Assembly: GCF_008326425.1 (NCBI RefSeq)
Contig: NZ_AP018929.1
Coordinates: 634,875 to 698,874 of the forward strand
Length of the DNA stretch: 64,000 nucleotides
Reading direction: 5' to 3'
DNA from: Sulfuracidifex tepidarius
GTDB lineage: Archaea; Thermoproteota; Thermoprotei_A; Sulfolobales; Sulfolobaceae
Each line of letters starts with the position of its first letter. Position 1 is the stretch's first letter. A program made the translations under genes and the position numbers. The notes below the pieces were generated by a model. That model saw nothing but the letters and a program-made list of their open reading frames with translations. It was not told the DNA's origin and did no database searches. Shown here one piece after another: positions 29,772 through 39,675 of the stretch.

Positions 29772-30244
29772 GGTCTCACCTTCGATGCCTCCTTCACTGC
29801 GTTAATGATGTTCTGATACCCTGTGCACCTGCAGATGTTCCCGTGCATTCCGTCCCTTATTTCCTCTTCGGAGGGATTAGGGTTCTCCTTGAGGAGGGAG
29901 TAAGCCTGCATTATCATCCCAGGAGTACAGAACCCACACTGTAACGCAAAGTTGTTGGAGAACGCCTCCTGTATTGGGTGGAGCTTTCCGTTCCCTATCC
30001 CCTCTATGGTCGTGATTTCGCCACCGTCTGCTTGGACAGCGAGGACGGTACAAGATTTCACCGACTTCCCGTTCAAGAGGACAGTGCAAGCTCCGCACGT
30101 TGAGGTATCGCACCCTACCTTAGTCCCGGTGAATCCCAAATCCCTCAAGAAGTGGACAAGGAGCTTCCTGGGGCTCATCTCCTCTTCGTATTCCACTCCG
30201 TTTATCTTGACCCTTACTTTAGCTTTCTCTCCCGGTTTAACCAT
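29768..30244 (-). CDS. cutC: Aldehyde oxidoreductase, [2Fe-2S] small subunit
   Basis: About 158 residues from the start ATG at 30244. The plant-type cluster is held by the Cys in [20 protein letters not shown] plus KSC, and the second cluster by [17 protein letters not shown] and [12 protein letters not shown]. The reading frame is open for 20 more codons upstream, but ATG 30244 ([20 protein letters not shown]) gives the normal length and overlaps the stop of the FAD subunit in a TGATG. It passes electrons from Moco to FAD. Confidence 0.93.
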   Translation of the reverse strand: MVKPGEKAKVRVKINGVEYEEEMSPRKLLVHFLRDLGFTGTKVGCDTSTCGACTVLLNGKSVKSCTVLAVQADGGEITTIEGIGNGKLHPIQEAFSNNFALQCGFCTPGMIMQAYSLLKENPNPSEEEIRDGMHGNICRCTGYQNIINAVKEASKVRP

Positions 30245-31083
30245 CACGGCTGACCACCTAATGCCTTCATGGTTATGACCTTCATCACTTCCCTCCTGTA
30301 CCAAGAGCTTCCCCTTACGTCAGAAGGGGGGTTGACAGCTGAAGAGGCTGCTTCAGCTACCTCCTTCACGTTCTCCCGTGTGATCTCCTTCCCCACTAAG
30401 AGCTTCTCAGCTTCCCTCGCCCTATAAGGAGTGTCAGACACTCCGGAGTATGCTAGCCTGAGGTCTTCAACTTTACCATCTTTCACCTTCAATGCTAACG
30501 CTAGTGATACCATCGCGTAGTCTCCTGCCCTCCTCACCACCTTAACGTACTTGGTGGTGTAACCTGAGAGCTTGGGAAACACCACTTCCTTCACCACTTC
30601 CCCTCTCCTGATGTCTGGGTTGAAAGGTCCCTTGAAGAAGTGTGCTGAGTCGACATCCCTTGTGCCCTGACCTGACTCCAGGACTACTTTAGCGTCCAGT
30701 GCTGTCAAGACCGAAGGGTAGTCCGCTGCCGGATCAGCGTTAGATATGCTACCCCCTATGGTCCCCATGTTCCTGACCTGAAAGTCCCCCACCTGCCTCG
30801 CGGCGTCGTAGAGGAGGGGAACCGAACTCTTCACGTGGTCCTTTGTCAGTTCGGCGTGTCTAGTCAGCGAACCTATCCTCACCTTGTCACCCTCGTCTTT
30901 AACGTATGACAGCGAAGGGATCCCGTTGAGGTCAACTAGGTATTTGCTTGAAATCACCCTCAACTTCAACATTGGTATCAGGCTTTGCCCTCCAGCTAGA
31001 GGTCTGGCGTCCTCTTCCTCGAGGAAGTCCAACGCTTCCTTCAAGCTATCAGGCTTGAAATAACCAAATTCAGACGGATACAT
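30244..31083 (-). CDS. cutB: Aldehyde oxidoreductase, FAD-binding medium subunit
   Basis: 279 residues. FAD-binding motifs of the CO dehydrogenase medium subunit family are [15 protein letters not shown] (about residue 35) and [20 protein letters not shown] (about 106). It is first of the cutBCA operon. Upstream on this strand is a TTTAAAGG box and a small palindrome CTTGAAAAACAAG about 15 bases before the start. The electron acceptor from FAD is not known. Confidence 0.93.
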   Translation of the reverse strand: MYPSEFGYFKPDSLKEALDFLEEEDARPLAGGQSLIPMLKLRVISSKYLVDLNGIPSLSYVKDEGDKVRIGSLTRHAELTKDHVKSSVPLLYDAARQVGDFQVRNMGTIGGSISNADPAADYPSVLTALDAKVVLESGQGTRDVDSAHFFKGPFNPDIRRGEVVKEVVFPKLSGYTTKYVKVVRRAGDYAMVSLALALKVKDGKVEDLRLAYSGVSDTPYRAREAEKLLVGKEITRENVKEVAEAASSAVNPPSDVRGSSWYRREVMKVITMKALGGQP

Positions 31084-31709
31084 AACACTTCTTGTTTTTC
31101 AAGAAATTTAAGTATATCCCTTTAAAATCGATTCCAAAATTCTTAAATTAATTATGTGTTAATGGTAATATATTGATTAAGGCCTATAGAGATATCATTT
31201 CAGGGAGAGACAGGCGACGAGTTAAGGTAAGTAATCCTTTCTTTTCCTACCCTAAATAAAGAGCTAGAGAGGACATATCTACTCCACTTCACGGACTTCG
31301 TTGTTCTCGTAATGTAATTTCTCTTTATCCGGACTGGCATAGGGAAGGTTAAAAGCTAGCTTCAAGACTTGAATGAAACACGAAGTCCTTTATCAATATT
31401 CACGTCCCTAGAGCGAAGTTACCAACCTAACACTAGTGGTTTCAAAGCGACGTAAACCTTAATCAAAGCAAATACGGAAGGTATTAGATGTATGAGACTG
31501 ACGAAACCCGTAGGTAACCTTAGTTTTCACGCCCGTTATGAGATAGAGATGGCACATTCAACTTCAAGCCTTATCTTTCAATGCCATTGACGTGGGCCAT
31601 AAAAACATGTTAAAAAAGTTTTTAAATGTTTAATATAACTATTTTATTATGTTATCAATCAAAACTTTCTTAATTAATTTTAATTTAATATTATCTTTTA
31701 TTTAGAAAG
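31084..31709. other. Divergent intergenic stretch
   Basis: Holds the promoters of cutB (left) and of the oxidase-like gene (right). The last 100 bases are extremely AT-rich. No gene or repeat was recognised. Confidence 0.5.
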
Positions 31710-33077
31710 GTGAGACCCGTGAGACTGAAAGAGATAGATCCAAGGGTCTTATACTTCCTTGGAGGAATATCCTGGTTAGGTATAACGGGAGTAGGGGCTA
31801 TGAACTTGAGGACGTATCTCCTCAATGAAGGGTCTGAGAACTTCGACGGGGTTTACTACTTCATGTTAACGCTTCACGGAGATTCCGGCATGATCGCTTT
31901 CGTGGAGTTCTCAGCCATAGCCTTGATCCTTTACTTGAACAAGATAGAAGGAAGAAAAACGATCATGAACGTGACATTTCTGACCTCCAATCTGGGCTTA
32001 TTGATCTTCTTTCTTGGGGGGCCGATTACGGGGTGGTACATGCTCTACCCCCTTTCAGTGCAACCGATCAGCTTCATAGGCATCTATCAAGACTACTGGA
32101 TAAGTTACGTAGGACTCCTGATCGAATCGTTCTCCATGGAGATATGTTCTCTCTATCTGTTTACAAAGGCTAAGGGTTTCTCTAGGATCCCCGCCGCGTT
32201 GATGACCTTCTCCATTCCCTTCTTGGCCTTGGTGAGCCTGCTGTACATCCTAGCTTCAAACGGTTACTCTTTCCCTCCCTTGATAGTCGATACTCTCTTC
32301 TGGGAATACGGTTCTCCCGCCACTTATTTCCTCACCTATTCGATCATAGCGCTCCTGTATTCAAGCATGAGGTCTTACAGCGAAAGGTGGAGGAAGTGGA
32401 CTGTGATCCCTCTGGCTGTCCTCCCCTTCATGATATTTGCTAACCATTTGCAGACGTGGCCTATCCCTGACTGGGTGAGGGAACTGTCAGACTTCTCAAC
32501 CATGTTCCTGACCGGGTTCCTAGGGATCACGTTCCTCAATATGGTCATACCCATCACCACAGAGAGAGGAAGATCCATCAAGGATTTCCTGAACAAGGTC
32601 ACTCTCCTAGGCTTCGCCGTATCTTCAGCTCCCTCGGTGATCTTACCGTTCAGCTTCTTTGATCCTGAAGTGCATGACACCTACTTCGTAGTAGGTAGCT
32701 TCCATTCCATAGTGTGGGACTTCCTGGTACTAGGGTTTCTAGCTTGTTTCGCTTCCTTCGTTAGTGATAGAGTCGAGATCGGCAAAGGAGAAACGTTGGT
32801 AAAGGTGGGTGCTTTAACGTGGTTGGGGTCGTCTACTCTCCTAAGTTATGTCATGATGGCTGCAGGCCTCTACGGACTCATAAGGAGAGAGATACATTTC
32901 CCCTTGGTTTTCATTCCGTACATGGATTTAATGAGTTGGCTCGCCTTTATTGCTTTATCCGGGATCTCCTTAGCTTTCTCGGTATTACTGATCAGGCTAG
33001 CCTCAAGCTCAAAGATGAAGTTAGACAGCCCAACTAAAAGAATAGAGAACTTTCTAACTATACTGAAGAGAAAATGA
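31710..33077 (+). CDS. Haem-copper oxidase subunit I-like protein without the O2-reducing site
   Basis: 455 residues with about 12 membrane segments, in a frame that starts at GTG. The subunit I landmarks are in order but altered. LTLHGDSGM has the low-spin haem His (His56). The Cu_B block, normally GHPEVY, reads FWEYGSPATY, with Ser202 in place of His. The HH pair reads ANHLQTW with one His (His246). The block normally VVAHFHY is HDTYFVVGSFHSIV: the high-spin haem ligand is Ser330, the low-spin ligand His332 stays. Thus a low-spin haem b can bind but the haem-Cu_B centre cannot. It lies between cutABC and the fdh genes, so a role as haem- or quinone-linked membrane anchor for one of them is possible (inference). 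No subunit II gene is nearby. Confidence 0.82.
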   Translation: MRPVRLKEIDPRVLYFLGGISWLGITGVGAMNLRTYLLNEGSENFDGVYYFMLTLHGDSGMIAFVEFSAIALILYLNKIEGRKTIMNVTFLTSNLGLLIFFLGGPITGWYMLYPLSVQPISFIGIYQDYWISYVGLLIESFSMEICSLYLFTKAKGFSRIPAALMTFSIPFLALVSLLYILASNGYSFPPLIVDTLFWEYGSPATYFLTYSIIALLYSSMRSYSERWRKWTVIPLAVLPFMIFANHLQTWPIPDWVRELSDFSTMFLTGFLGITFLNMVIPITTERGRSIKDFLNKVTLLGFAVSSAPSVILPFSFFDPEVHDTYFVVGSFHSIVWDFLVLGFLACFASFVSDRVEIGKGETLVKVGALTWLGSSTLLSYVMMAAGLYGLIRREIHFPLVFIPYMDLMSWLAFIALSGISLAFSVLLIRLASSSKMKLDSPTKRIENFLTILKRK

Positions 33078-33341
33078 AGAACAACTGAAATCCTTATTTA
33101 TTTGTTTTATATTGTTTTATTTTGTTTTTTTAAAAAAAGAAATTCTTCTCATCTTCGGAGATCAAGTAGTAAATAATCTCTTTCTCTTTTTTACTGTTAA
33201 ACTCTATCAACATAAAAATTGGAGAAAAGCTCTTATTTTTTAGAAATAACTAAAATGGAAAATGAAGAGAGGAGCGTGGTGCTAGCCTCGATACCAAGAT
33301 GATTCCTTGTCTCCCCTCTATCCATGTCTTTTACCATGCCT

Positions 33342-34112
33342 TCAGTTTAAGTCGAAAACTATGCGTTCTGGATGGGAATACACGTTCAGCCTTCCCTCCC
33401 TGACGAAGCCGACGAGGGATATGCCCGCGATGTGGGAGAGTTCCACTGCTGAACTAGTGGGAGCTGAGATAGCGGAGACCACTGGGAATCCTATCATGGC
33501 TGCCTTCTGGATTATTTCGTAACCCACTCTACCGCTAACTTGGAGTATAAGATCGTGGGCGTCTTTACCCGCCTTGAGCAGTTTTCCTATGACCTTGTCT
33601 ACGGCGTTGTGCCTCCCTACGTCCTCTGCTATGAACAGGGGATTGCCATTCACGTCAAACACACAGGAAGCGTGCATACCTCCGGTCTCCAGGAAGGCCC
33701 TCTGAAACGACCTCATCTTCCTCGGTAGATCCATCAACACGCTCGACCTGACCTTCAAGGTTTCGTCCTGCCTGAACTGAACGAAAGGAATAGAGGAGGA
33801 ACTGCACACTCCGCAACTGGAGTTCACCATGGTGTCCCTGAGCTGAAACGGGCTTCTCACCTTCACCTTGACTGAGTTATCGTGGAGTTGCATGAGCTCT
33901 ATGTCGTCAATCCCCCTGATTGCGCCCTGAGTGAAGAGGAACCCTAGGACGAGGAAGTCGTCGTCCCCCGGTGTCCTCATGATGTAGATAGACCTTGAGG
34001 TTTCCCCGTGTACTACCGTGAGTTTCAGCGGCTCCTCACTCGCTATTTCGTCCTCCTGAACCCACGACTTTCCTTCCTCATACCTTAGGACCTCAACTCT
34101 CCTCTCACTCAT
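33342..34112 (-). CDS. fdhD: FdhD, sulfur carrier for formate dehydrogenase
   Basis: About 256 residues from ATG 34112 ([14 protein letters not shown]); this start overlaps the stop of the gene before it. The functional cysteines are in NSSCGVCSSSSIPF (CxxC), followed by GGMHASCVFD and AEDVGRHNAVDKVIGKLLKA, all FdhD signatures. FdhD passes sulfur from a cysteine desulfurase to the bis-MGD cofactor of formate dehydrogenase. It is third gene of the fdh operon. Confidence 0.95.
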   Translation of the reverse strand: MSERRVEVLRYEEGKSWVQEDEIASEEPLKLTVVHGETSRSIYIMRTPGDDDFLVLGFLFTQGAIRGIDDIELMQLHDNSVKVKVRSPFQLRDTMVNSSCGVCSSSSIPFVQFRQDETLKVRSSVLMDLPRKMRSFQRAFLETGGMHASCVFDVNGNPLFIAEDVGRHNAVDKVIGKLLKAGKDAHDLILQVSGRVGYEIIQKAAMIGFPVVSAISAPTSSAVELSHIAGISLVGFVREGRLNVYSHPERIVFDLN

Positions 34113-34425
34113 GCAGTGTCTCACCTATGGACTTCATCAGGGAGAGGAAGAAAGATATGCCAGCCAACACGTCGGGGTCCCTCAACATCTTGAGTAGGTC
34201 AGTCAAAGTCTCGGCCTTCTTCAACGAGTCGGGATCGAGTTTACTCATAGCCGCCATGAGTGTGGACATGTTCTTCATCACGTTTGAGTTGTTCTGCAAC
34301 CAGTTCGCTACCTCTAGCAGGACTCCTTGTCTGCTCTTAAGCAGGGAGTTGAGGATGTCCAACACGCCAGCCTCGTCCATCTGCCTCATAATTTCCATTA
34401 TTTTCTCTATCTCACTGTCGCTCAT
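34105..34425 (-). CDS. DUF1641 family protein
   Basis: 106 residues, all helical ([20 protein letters not shown], later [20 protein letters not shown]). The family is small and often stands beside FdhF-type formate dehydrogenases in bacteria and archaea, as here: its start overlaps the stop of the fdh gene by four bases and its stop overlaps fdhD. The precise role is unknown; an assembly or membrane-association role is commonly assumed. Confidence 0.85.
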   Translation of the reverse strand: MSDSEIEKIMEIMRQMDEAGVLDILNSLLKSRQGVLLEVANWLQNNSNVMKNMSTLMAAMSKLDPDSLKKAETLTDLLKMLRDPDVLAGISFFLSLMKSIGETLHE

Positions 34426-37337
34426 TGGTCTACCACCTTTTCATAGTCCTTCCTTTCCCACTTCCTCTCTACCATGACCCCGCGTTGAGGGGTCCTCTCA
34501 GCGTTCCTCGGGTTCCACCTAGGTAAAGGTGGCTCACACGTGGAACATGACTCTATCTTCTCTATCTTCACCGGTATCTCCTTGTATGCAGGAGTTCTAG
34601 CTGTGGGGTCCTTCTCGTTGAGGGTGACGATGTTCACGTTCATATCCTTGTCGTCGTGGATTGAGAGGAAGACCTTATTCCCGGATACCCTACCACTGAC
34701 GAGAACCTTAGTCCTCAATTTTCCGGTCTCCGACATCACCATCACTGTGTCACCGTCCTTCAGATCGTAACTCTCAGCGGTATGTGGGGATACCTCGAGG
34801 AAGGTCTCTGGTACTTTATACATGATCCCTTGGGTTTTACCGGTCATCCTCATCCAGTGGAAGTGTTCCAGCATCCTTCCGTTCACTAGGTACAAGTTAT
34901 ACTCTTGATCGGTCTTCACAGGAGGTATCTCCTTGGTCACGTAAAACTTAGCCTTCCCGTCGGGGAAAGGAAACCTCTCCTCGTACAGGAAGCGAGAGTC
35001 CTTGTTCCCTTCCAGAGGCCAGAGGACGCTCTTGAACCCCTCCAACTTGTCGTACGTAACTCCCGCGTAGATAGGAACAGTAGAGGATATCTCCTCCATA
35101 ATCTGGGAGGGGTGAACGTAGTTCCATCCAGCGCCCATCTGGTTTGCTACCATCTGTATAATCTCCCAGTCGGGTTTAGACTCACCTAACGGTTCCATGA
35201 CCTTGTATAACCTCTGAATCCTCCTCTCGGTGTTGGTGAAAGTACCTTCCTTCTCTAGGAAGGCTGCTGCTGGCAGGATCACGTGAGCGTATTTAGCTGT
35301 CTCGGTGAAGAACATGTCCTGAACTACGAGGAAGTCCAGCTTGCTCAACGCCTCCCTTGTCTTGCTCTGGTCGGAGTCAGCTAAGACCTTGTCCTCACCC
35401 ATGATGTACACTGCGTGAATCTTCCCCTGGAGAATTGCGTCCACCATGTCCGTACTTGTAAGACCTGGTTCCCTGGGTATTTTCGTTCCCCACGCGTCCT
35501 CCAATCTCCTGATCGCCTCATCACTATAAGGCTGATATCCCGGTAGGTAATTGGGGAGGGCACCTACGTCGCCTACTCCCTGAACGTTTGCGTGTCCCCT
35601 GAGCGGAAAAGCGCCTGAACAAGGCTTTCCGTAGTTGCCCGTCAACAAGAGGAGGTTCGAGATAGCTGTAGAGGTTTCGCTTCCGTCCTGGTGCTGTGTC
35701 ACCCCCATAGCCCAAGCTATCGCAAGTGTCCCACTCTCATGTATCATCTTAGCTATCTCCTCAACTACGTCTCCCTTGACTCCGGTGACCTTCTCCACGT
35801 ACTCAGTGGTATACTTTTCCAAACTCTTCCTATAGACCTCAAAGCCGTTAGTCCTCCTCTCTATAAACTCCTTGTCCTCCCACCCGTGGTCTAGGATAGC
35901 CTTAGCAATCCCGTTTATCAACACTACGTCGGTTCCTAAGTTAGGTGTTACGAAGAGGTCGGCCCTCTCTGCCATTTCGTGCTTCCTTACGTCGATTACA
36001 ACCAGCTTCTTTCCTTCCAGTTTGTGAGCCCTCTTTATCTTCCCAGCGATGACTGGGTGAGCCTCTGCCGTGTTGGTCCCGATGAGGATCACTAGGTTCG
36101 CACAAGCTAGGTCGTCTGAGGAGCCGCTGTCAGCTCCGTACCCCACTGTCCTTATCAGACCCGTTGTGGCTGGGGACTGACAATACCTCGCACAGTTATC
36201 GACGTTGTTGGTCCCTATCACTGCCCTCGCGAACTTCTGTGCCAAGTAACCTTCCTCGTTTGTGGAAGTACAAGACGCGATTACTCCTACCGAATCGGGT
36301 CCGAACTTTTCTTTAACCTCCCGAAGCTTACTCGCGACCAGACGTATAGCTTCCTCCCACGAGGTCTCCCTGAAATGGTCACCCTCTCTCACTAGAGGTT
36401 TAGTTAACCTTTCACCACTGTTTACGAAGTTCAGCCCGAACTTCCCTTTGATACAAGTCGCGACACCGTTAGCAGGGGACTCGGGCTTGGGCTCTACCTT
36501 CAGGATCTTTCTCCCCTTAGTCCAGACCTCGAACGAACAGCCGGTACCACAGAATGTGCACACGGTCTTGGTCTTCTTTATCAAGGAATTCCTCATCCTC
36601 TTATCGATATCACTTATCAACATGAAGGGGGAGAAGTCCTTCTCGCCCGCCTTTGCTGCGTCGATTAGCTTGTCCTTAACCTCCTTGTTTATCCCTGTAA
36701 AGTAACCTGCCTCTCCAAGGATGGACTTCTCCATTAGTGCGTTAACCGGACAGACGGTGACGCATGTACCGCAAGAGACGCAGGAGGAATAATCCACGGT
36801 TTTACCGTTGCTCCATACAACCCTGGGAGGGTTCAAGTCCCAGTTTATCCTGATTACCTCGTTCACCACTACGTCCTGGCAAGCTTCAACGCACCTCCCG
36901 CAGAGTATGCACTGTTTAGGGTCGTACACGTAGAAAGGATTAGAGTCATCTACCTCGTAGGGCTTGGGGACGAAGTGTTGTGAGTAAACCCCCTCCCTTG
37001 ATACCGCTTCGTGGAGCTCACAGTCAACGTTGTTGTCGCAAAACGTACAGTACAAGTTGTGGTTCTTGAGCACAGTGTCAAAAGCCTTCCTTCTAACTCC
37101 CTTGACTTTTTCATTATCAGTGTTCACTACCATTCCTTGCTCCACTTTCGTTTCACATGATCTTACAATCTTTCCGTTTGCCTCAACGAGACATAAATCG
37201 CAAGTCCTAATGGGACCTAACCGGGGGTTATAACATACGTGAGGAACGTAAATCCCGTTCCTCTCTAGGACGGTTAAAATCGTGTCTCCCTCTTCTGCTG
37301 TAACTTCCCTATTATTTAGTTTAATTCGAAGAGGCAT
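34422..37337 (-). CDS. fdhF: Formate dehydrogenase alpha subunit with NuoG-like ferredoxin N-terminus
   Basis: 971 residues. Residues 1-80 form a [2Fe-2S] ferredoxin domain (C35, C46, C49, C61). Residues 90-110 carry the HxxxCxxCxxxxxC cluster motif (H93, C97, C100, C106), and 143-196 a 2x[4Fe-4S] domain. The molybdopterin oxidoreductase part follows, with its own [4Fe-4S] site (C260, C263, C267, C295). The Mo ligand is Cys386 in [18 protein letters not shown], but the next residue, His in known formate dehydrogenases, is Gln387. The substrate Arg is present in [20 protein letters not shown]. The operon context (DUF1641, FdhD) supports a formate dehydrogenase. The missing His leaves room for another substrate. 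No signal peptide: cytoplasmic. Confidence 0.9.
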   Translation of the reverse strand: MPLRIKLNNREVTAEEGDTILTVLERNGIYVPHVCYNPRLGPIRTCDLCLVEANGKIVRSCETKVEQGMVVNTDNEKVKGVRRKAFDTVLKNHNLYCTFCDNNVDCELHEAVSREGVYSQHFVPKPYEVDDSNPFYVYDPKQCILCGRCVEACQDVVVNEVIRINWDLNPPRVVWSNGKTVDYSSCVSCGTCVTVCPVNALMEKSILGEAGYFTGINKEVKDKLIDAAKAGEKDFSPFMLISDIDKRMRNSLIKKTKTVCTFCGTGCSFEVWTKGRKILKVEPKPESPANGVATCIKGKFGLNFVNSGERLTKPLVREGDHFRETSWEEAIRLVASKLREVKEKFGPDSVGVIASCTSTNEEGYLAQKFARAVIGTNNVDNCARYCQSPATTGLIRTVGYGADSGSSDDLACANLVILIGTNTAEAHPVIAGKIKRAHKLEGKKLVVIDVRKHEMAERADLFVTPNLGTDVVLINGIAKAILDHGWEDKEFIERRTNGFEVYRKSLEKYTTEYVEKVTGVKGDVVEEIAKMIHESGTLAIAWAMGVTQHQDGSETSTAISNLLLLTGNYGKPCSGAFPLRGHANVQGVGDVGALPNYLPGYQPYSDEAIRRLEDAWGTKIPREPGLTSTDMVDAILQGKIHAVYIMGEDKVLADSDQSKTREALSKLDFLVVQDMFFTETAKYAHVILPAAAFLEKEGTFTNTERRIQRLYKVMEPLGESKPDWEIIQMVANQMGAGWNYVHPSQIMEEISSTVPIYAGVTYDKLEGFKSVLWPLEGNKDSRFLYEERFPFPDGKAKFYVTKEIPPVKTDQEYNLYLVNGRMLEHFHWMRMTGKTQGIMYKVPETFLEVSPHTAESYDLKDGDTVMVMSETGKLRTKVLVSGRVSGNKVFLSIHDDKDMNVNIVTLNEKDPTARTPAYKEIPVKIEKIESCSTCEPPLPRWNPRNAERTPQRGVMVERKWERKDYEKVVDQ

Positions 37338-37499
37338 GAAAAATAAGTATCAACTAACTTTTAAAAAGTTTTGTTAGAGTGAAAATTTAGTAGATATTAG
37401 ATGAAAAATCTAAATTGTATAAAAACTTATTTTAAGTTTTATAGCTTAATTAGATAAATCAAGATAGCTTTTTATACTTTAGAAAATAAGTTTAAACAC
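37338..37499. promoter_or_regulatory. Divergent promoter region of the fdh operon and the YaaH-like transporter
   Basis: 162 AT-rich bases between two divergent starts. It contains TTTTTATACTTTA about 25 bases before the right-hand ATG and several TTTAAA-like boxes leftward. There are two small palindromes: AACTTTTAAAAAGTT near 37355 and TTAGAT, GAAAA, ATCTAA near 37397. A shared regulator is plausible. Confidence 0.5.
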
Positions 37500-38078
37500 A
37501 TGGTAGGTCCTCTTCCACCCTTAGCGGTCGGATTCTTCGGGCTAGGAACAGGATATTATATATACGGTGGTACTGAATTTTTTAGGTTCCCAAAGGACGG
37601 AGGCACTGCCCTTAACCATTCGCTGGGACAATGGGGCATATGGATGCCGGGTTTCCTTCAGTTCTTGACTGGGACTTATTTATGGCTCGGGCTTACCGTG
37701 TTTAAAGCGTTCCAGTCAAGTCCAGTAACCTACATGGCTGCACTTGCGTTCACTGCGTACGGTGTCCATTGGTTCGCACTCGGAATCAACAAATATATAG
37801 GCGGAGATAGCAGGGTCGACGGTTACATGGCTATAGCTTTCCTGTGGATATCCATTATAGGAGCTACCGTGTTCGGCTATGCTAAAGATTACCCTGTAAT
37901 GGTATTATTCATTTTGCTGGCTTTAGTTTACATTTCCGATATCCCGGCAAGCTTGCTACAATCACCCTCATGGACTAGGGTAAAAGGATTTTGGCATCTG
38001 ATTACGGGAACATGGCTTATGTACCTTACATTCGCCGCGGCATTAAACTTCGGCTTAGGATTCACTCTCCCACTGTGA
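37500..38078 (+). CDS. GPR1/FUN34/YaaH family carboxylate transporter
   Basis: 192 residues with six membrane segments, the family's usual size. The N-terminus PLPPLAVGFFGLGTGYYIYG matches the position of the NPAPLGL motif in a changed form; LGQWGIWMPGFLQFLTGTYL and AYGVHWFALGINKYIGG follow. Members carry acetate, succinate or other small acids across the membrane. Its position, divergent from the formate dehydrogenase with a shared promoter region, suggests formate or another short acid as substrate (inference). Confidence 0.85.
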   Translation: MVGPLPPLAVGFFGLGTGYYIYGGTEFFRFPKDGGTALNHSLGQWGIWMPGFLQFLTGTYLWLGLTVFKAFQSSPVTYMAALAFTAYGVHWFALGINKYIGGDSRVDGYMAIAFLWISIIGATVFGYAKDYPVMVLFILLALVYISDIPASLLQSPSWTRVKGFWHLITGTWLMYLTFAAALNFGLGFTLPL

Positions 38079-38823
38079 AATTTATCACAGAAACACCGTT
38101 GTTGCTTTTGAAAATTGAGATTTTTAAAAAAGTCTACTTTTTTCTTTTCCCATTCTTTTTACTGATTATATATATTTCATAATTAATACAAATGAAGCCT
38201 CTTCTGTTGTTCATGTTCAGTATAATGTTGTTTTTAAATAAGCAGTCATTATCAAGAGTTCCGTATTTAGGTTGGACTCTGTAAAATCTAGTTCCCTGAA
38301 CTATTTGTAAAGTGATTTTAGGTCTACCGTAAAGAGGAGCTTACCCCTACAAGACTTCACAAATGAAGGTTCGTCGAATATACATCTAACGTCCAATTAA
38401 AGAGACACTCAATGGATTTATCAATGCTAGAAGGAAAATAGAGGTTTTCACCACTTTTAACTGCCATGAGAGCCTCTATATGACCCTGCTACTAGACCTC
38501 TAAAATTTGTTTAACTTCAGGTAGATTATAGTTGTTATATTGATAATATATAAGGTAGTGAGAAAGCATAAAAAACACAAGAATTTATTAGGATAAAACT
38601 CTTTACAAGACATATTACATTCTGCTTTCATGTAAACAAAGGTATAAACTTGGATTAAATTAGGCGATTTTTTAAGATAAATCGGATGTTTTTCTACCTA
38701 ATTTAAACAGTTTCCTATATACACATTAGAAAAATATTCGTTTTAGCCACCGTACTGTGAAGCGTGATATATAAAGTGGTTAGATTCCGAATAAAATAAT
38801 ATTAACGATGGAGTATATTATCC
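38079..38823. other. AT-rich intergenic stretch
   Basis: 745 bases without a gene. Pyrimidine-rich runs right after the transporter gene (38125-38160) may serve termination. No repeat was recognised. Confidence 0.5.
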
Positions 38824-39675
38824 ATGGGAGTAGAGATGAAAGTGGGAGTGATAGGACTTGGCAGAATGGGCTCTGGCATGTCCAACAACTTGATCAGGAA
38901 AGGACACGAAGTTTACGGTTTTGACGTAAACCAAGAGTCGTACAATAGGTGTAAGGCCATACCCATGCAACCGCAGGAGATGGCCAAGAGGGCTGACGTG
39001 ATCATCCTCTCCCTTCCCACGGGGAACGAAGTCAAGGAAGCACTGAACCTATTGAAGGACTTCAGGGGTACGATAATTGACACGACCACCCTCAGCGTAG
39101 ACGAGGTGTTGCAGGTCCTGGACCAGGCAAGCATAAATCTGGATTACTTCACGTGTAGGCTGGAGAGGGGCCCGAAGGAAGCCAACGAGGGAACTCTTGC
39201 CATTTACTGTGGTGGGGACAGAAAGACATACGAGAAACTGAACCCTCTCCTTAACGACATGGGGGAACACGTGTATCTTGGGAGCCACGTGCAGGCTACA
39301 ATGCTGAAGTTGTTGGGGAACATAATAGGCACTGTAATCGTGGCGCTCAACGCTGAGGTCTCAACTGTCATGAGGACTTTAGACTTGGATCCAGAGACCG
39401 CAGTTAAGGCCCTTTCCATGGGCGGGGCCAACAACGCTCAACTTTTCAGGCTAATATGGCAAGCTAAAGGGCAACATCATGAGTCGTTCTCTCTGGACTT
39501 AGCACAACACGTCGTGGAGATGGCAATAAACTCGTGTAAAAGGTACGGAGTCAAATACCTACCTCTCGCGGAGCTGACTAACGGTATGATGCTCACGGCT
39601 AAGTCGTTAGGCATAGGGAAAAGGGACGTGTCAGAAATATCGAAGTTGCTTGACATGATCAACTCCTCAAAGTGA
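38824..39675 (+). CDS. 3-hydroxyisobutyrate dehydrogenase family NAD(P)-dependent oxidoreductase
   Basis: 283 residues. The Rossmann motif is KVGVIGLGRMGSGMSNNLIR (about 6-25), followed by DVIILSLPTGNEVK and IIDTTTLSVDEV. The catalytic Lys is in MLKLLGNIIGTVIVALNAE, with the expected Lys-x3-Asn. The substrate loop, normally DAPVSGG, reads TCRLERGPKEANEGTL, so the hydroxyacid bound is probably not the standard one. It could act on a beta-hydroxyacid such as tartronate semialdehyde or a relative, or on succinate semialdehyde. A second in-frame ATG (38836) is a possible start. Single gene. Confidence 0.85.
   Translation: MGVEMKVGVIGLGRMGSGMSNNLIRKGHEVYGFDVNQESYNRCKAIPMQPQEMAKRADVIILSLPTGNEVKEALNLLKDFRGTIIDTTTLSVDEVLQVLDQASINLDYFTCRLERGPKEANEGTLAIYCGGDRKTYEKLNPLLNDMGEHVYLGSHVQATMLKLLGNIIGTVIVALNAEVSTVMRTLDLDPETAVKALSMGGANNAQLFRLIWQAKGQHHESFSLDLAQHVVEMAINSCKRYGVKYLPLAELTNGMMLTAKSLGIGKRDVSEISKLLDMINSSK

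Noticed and set aside
27525-31083. Carbon monoxide dehydrogenase (CoxLMS)
   Set aside because: The active-site loop lacks the AYxCSFR Cys; it reads YRGASR, as in aldehyde oxidoreductases.
31710-33077. Working terminal oxidase
   Set aside because: Cu_B and high-spin haem ligands are missing and there is no subunit II gene nearby.
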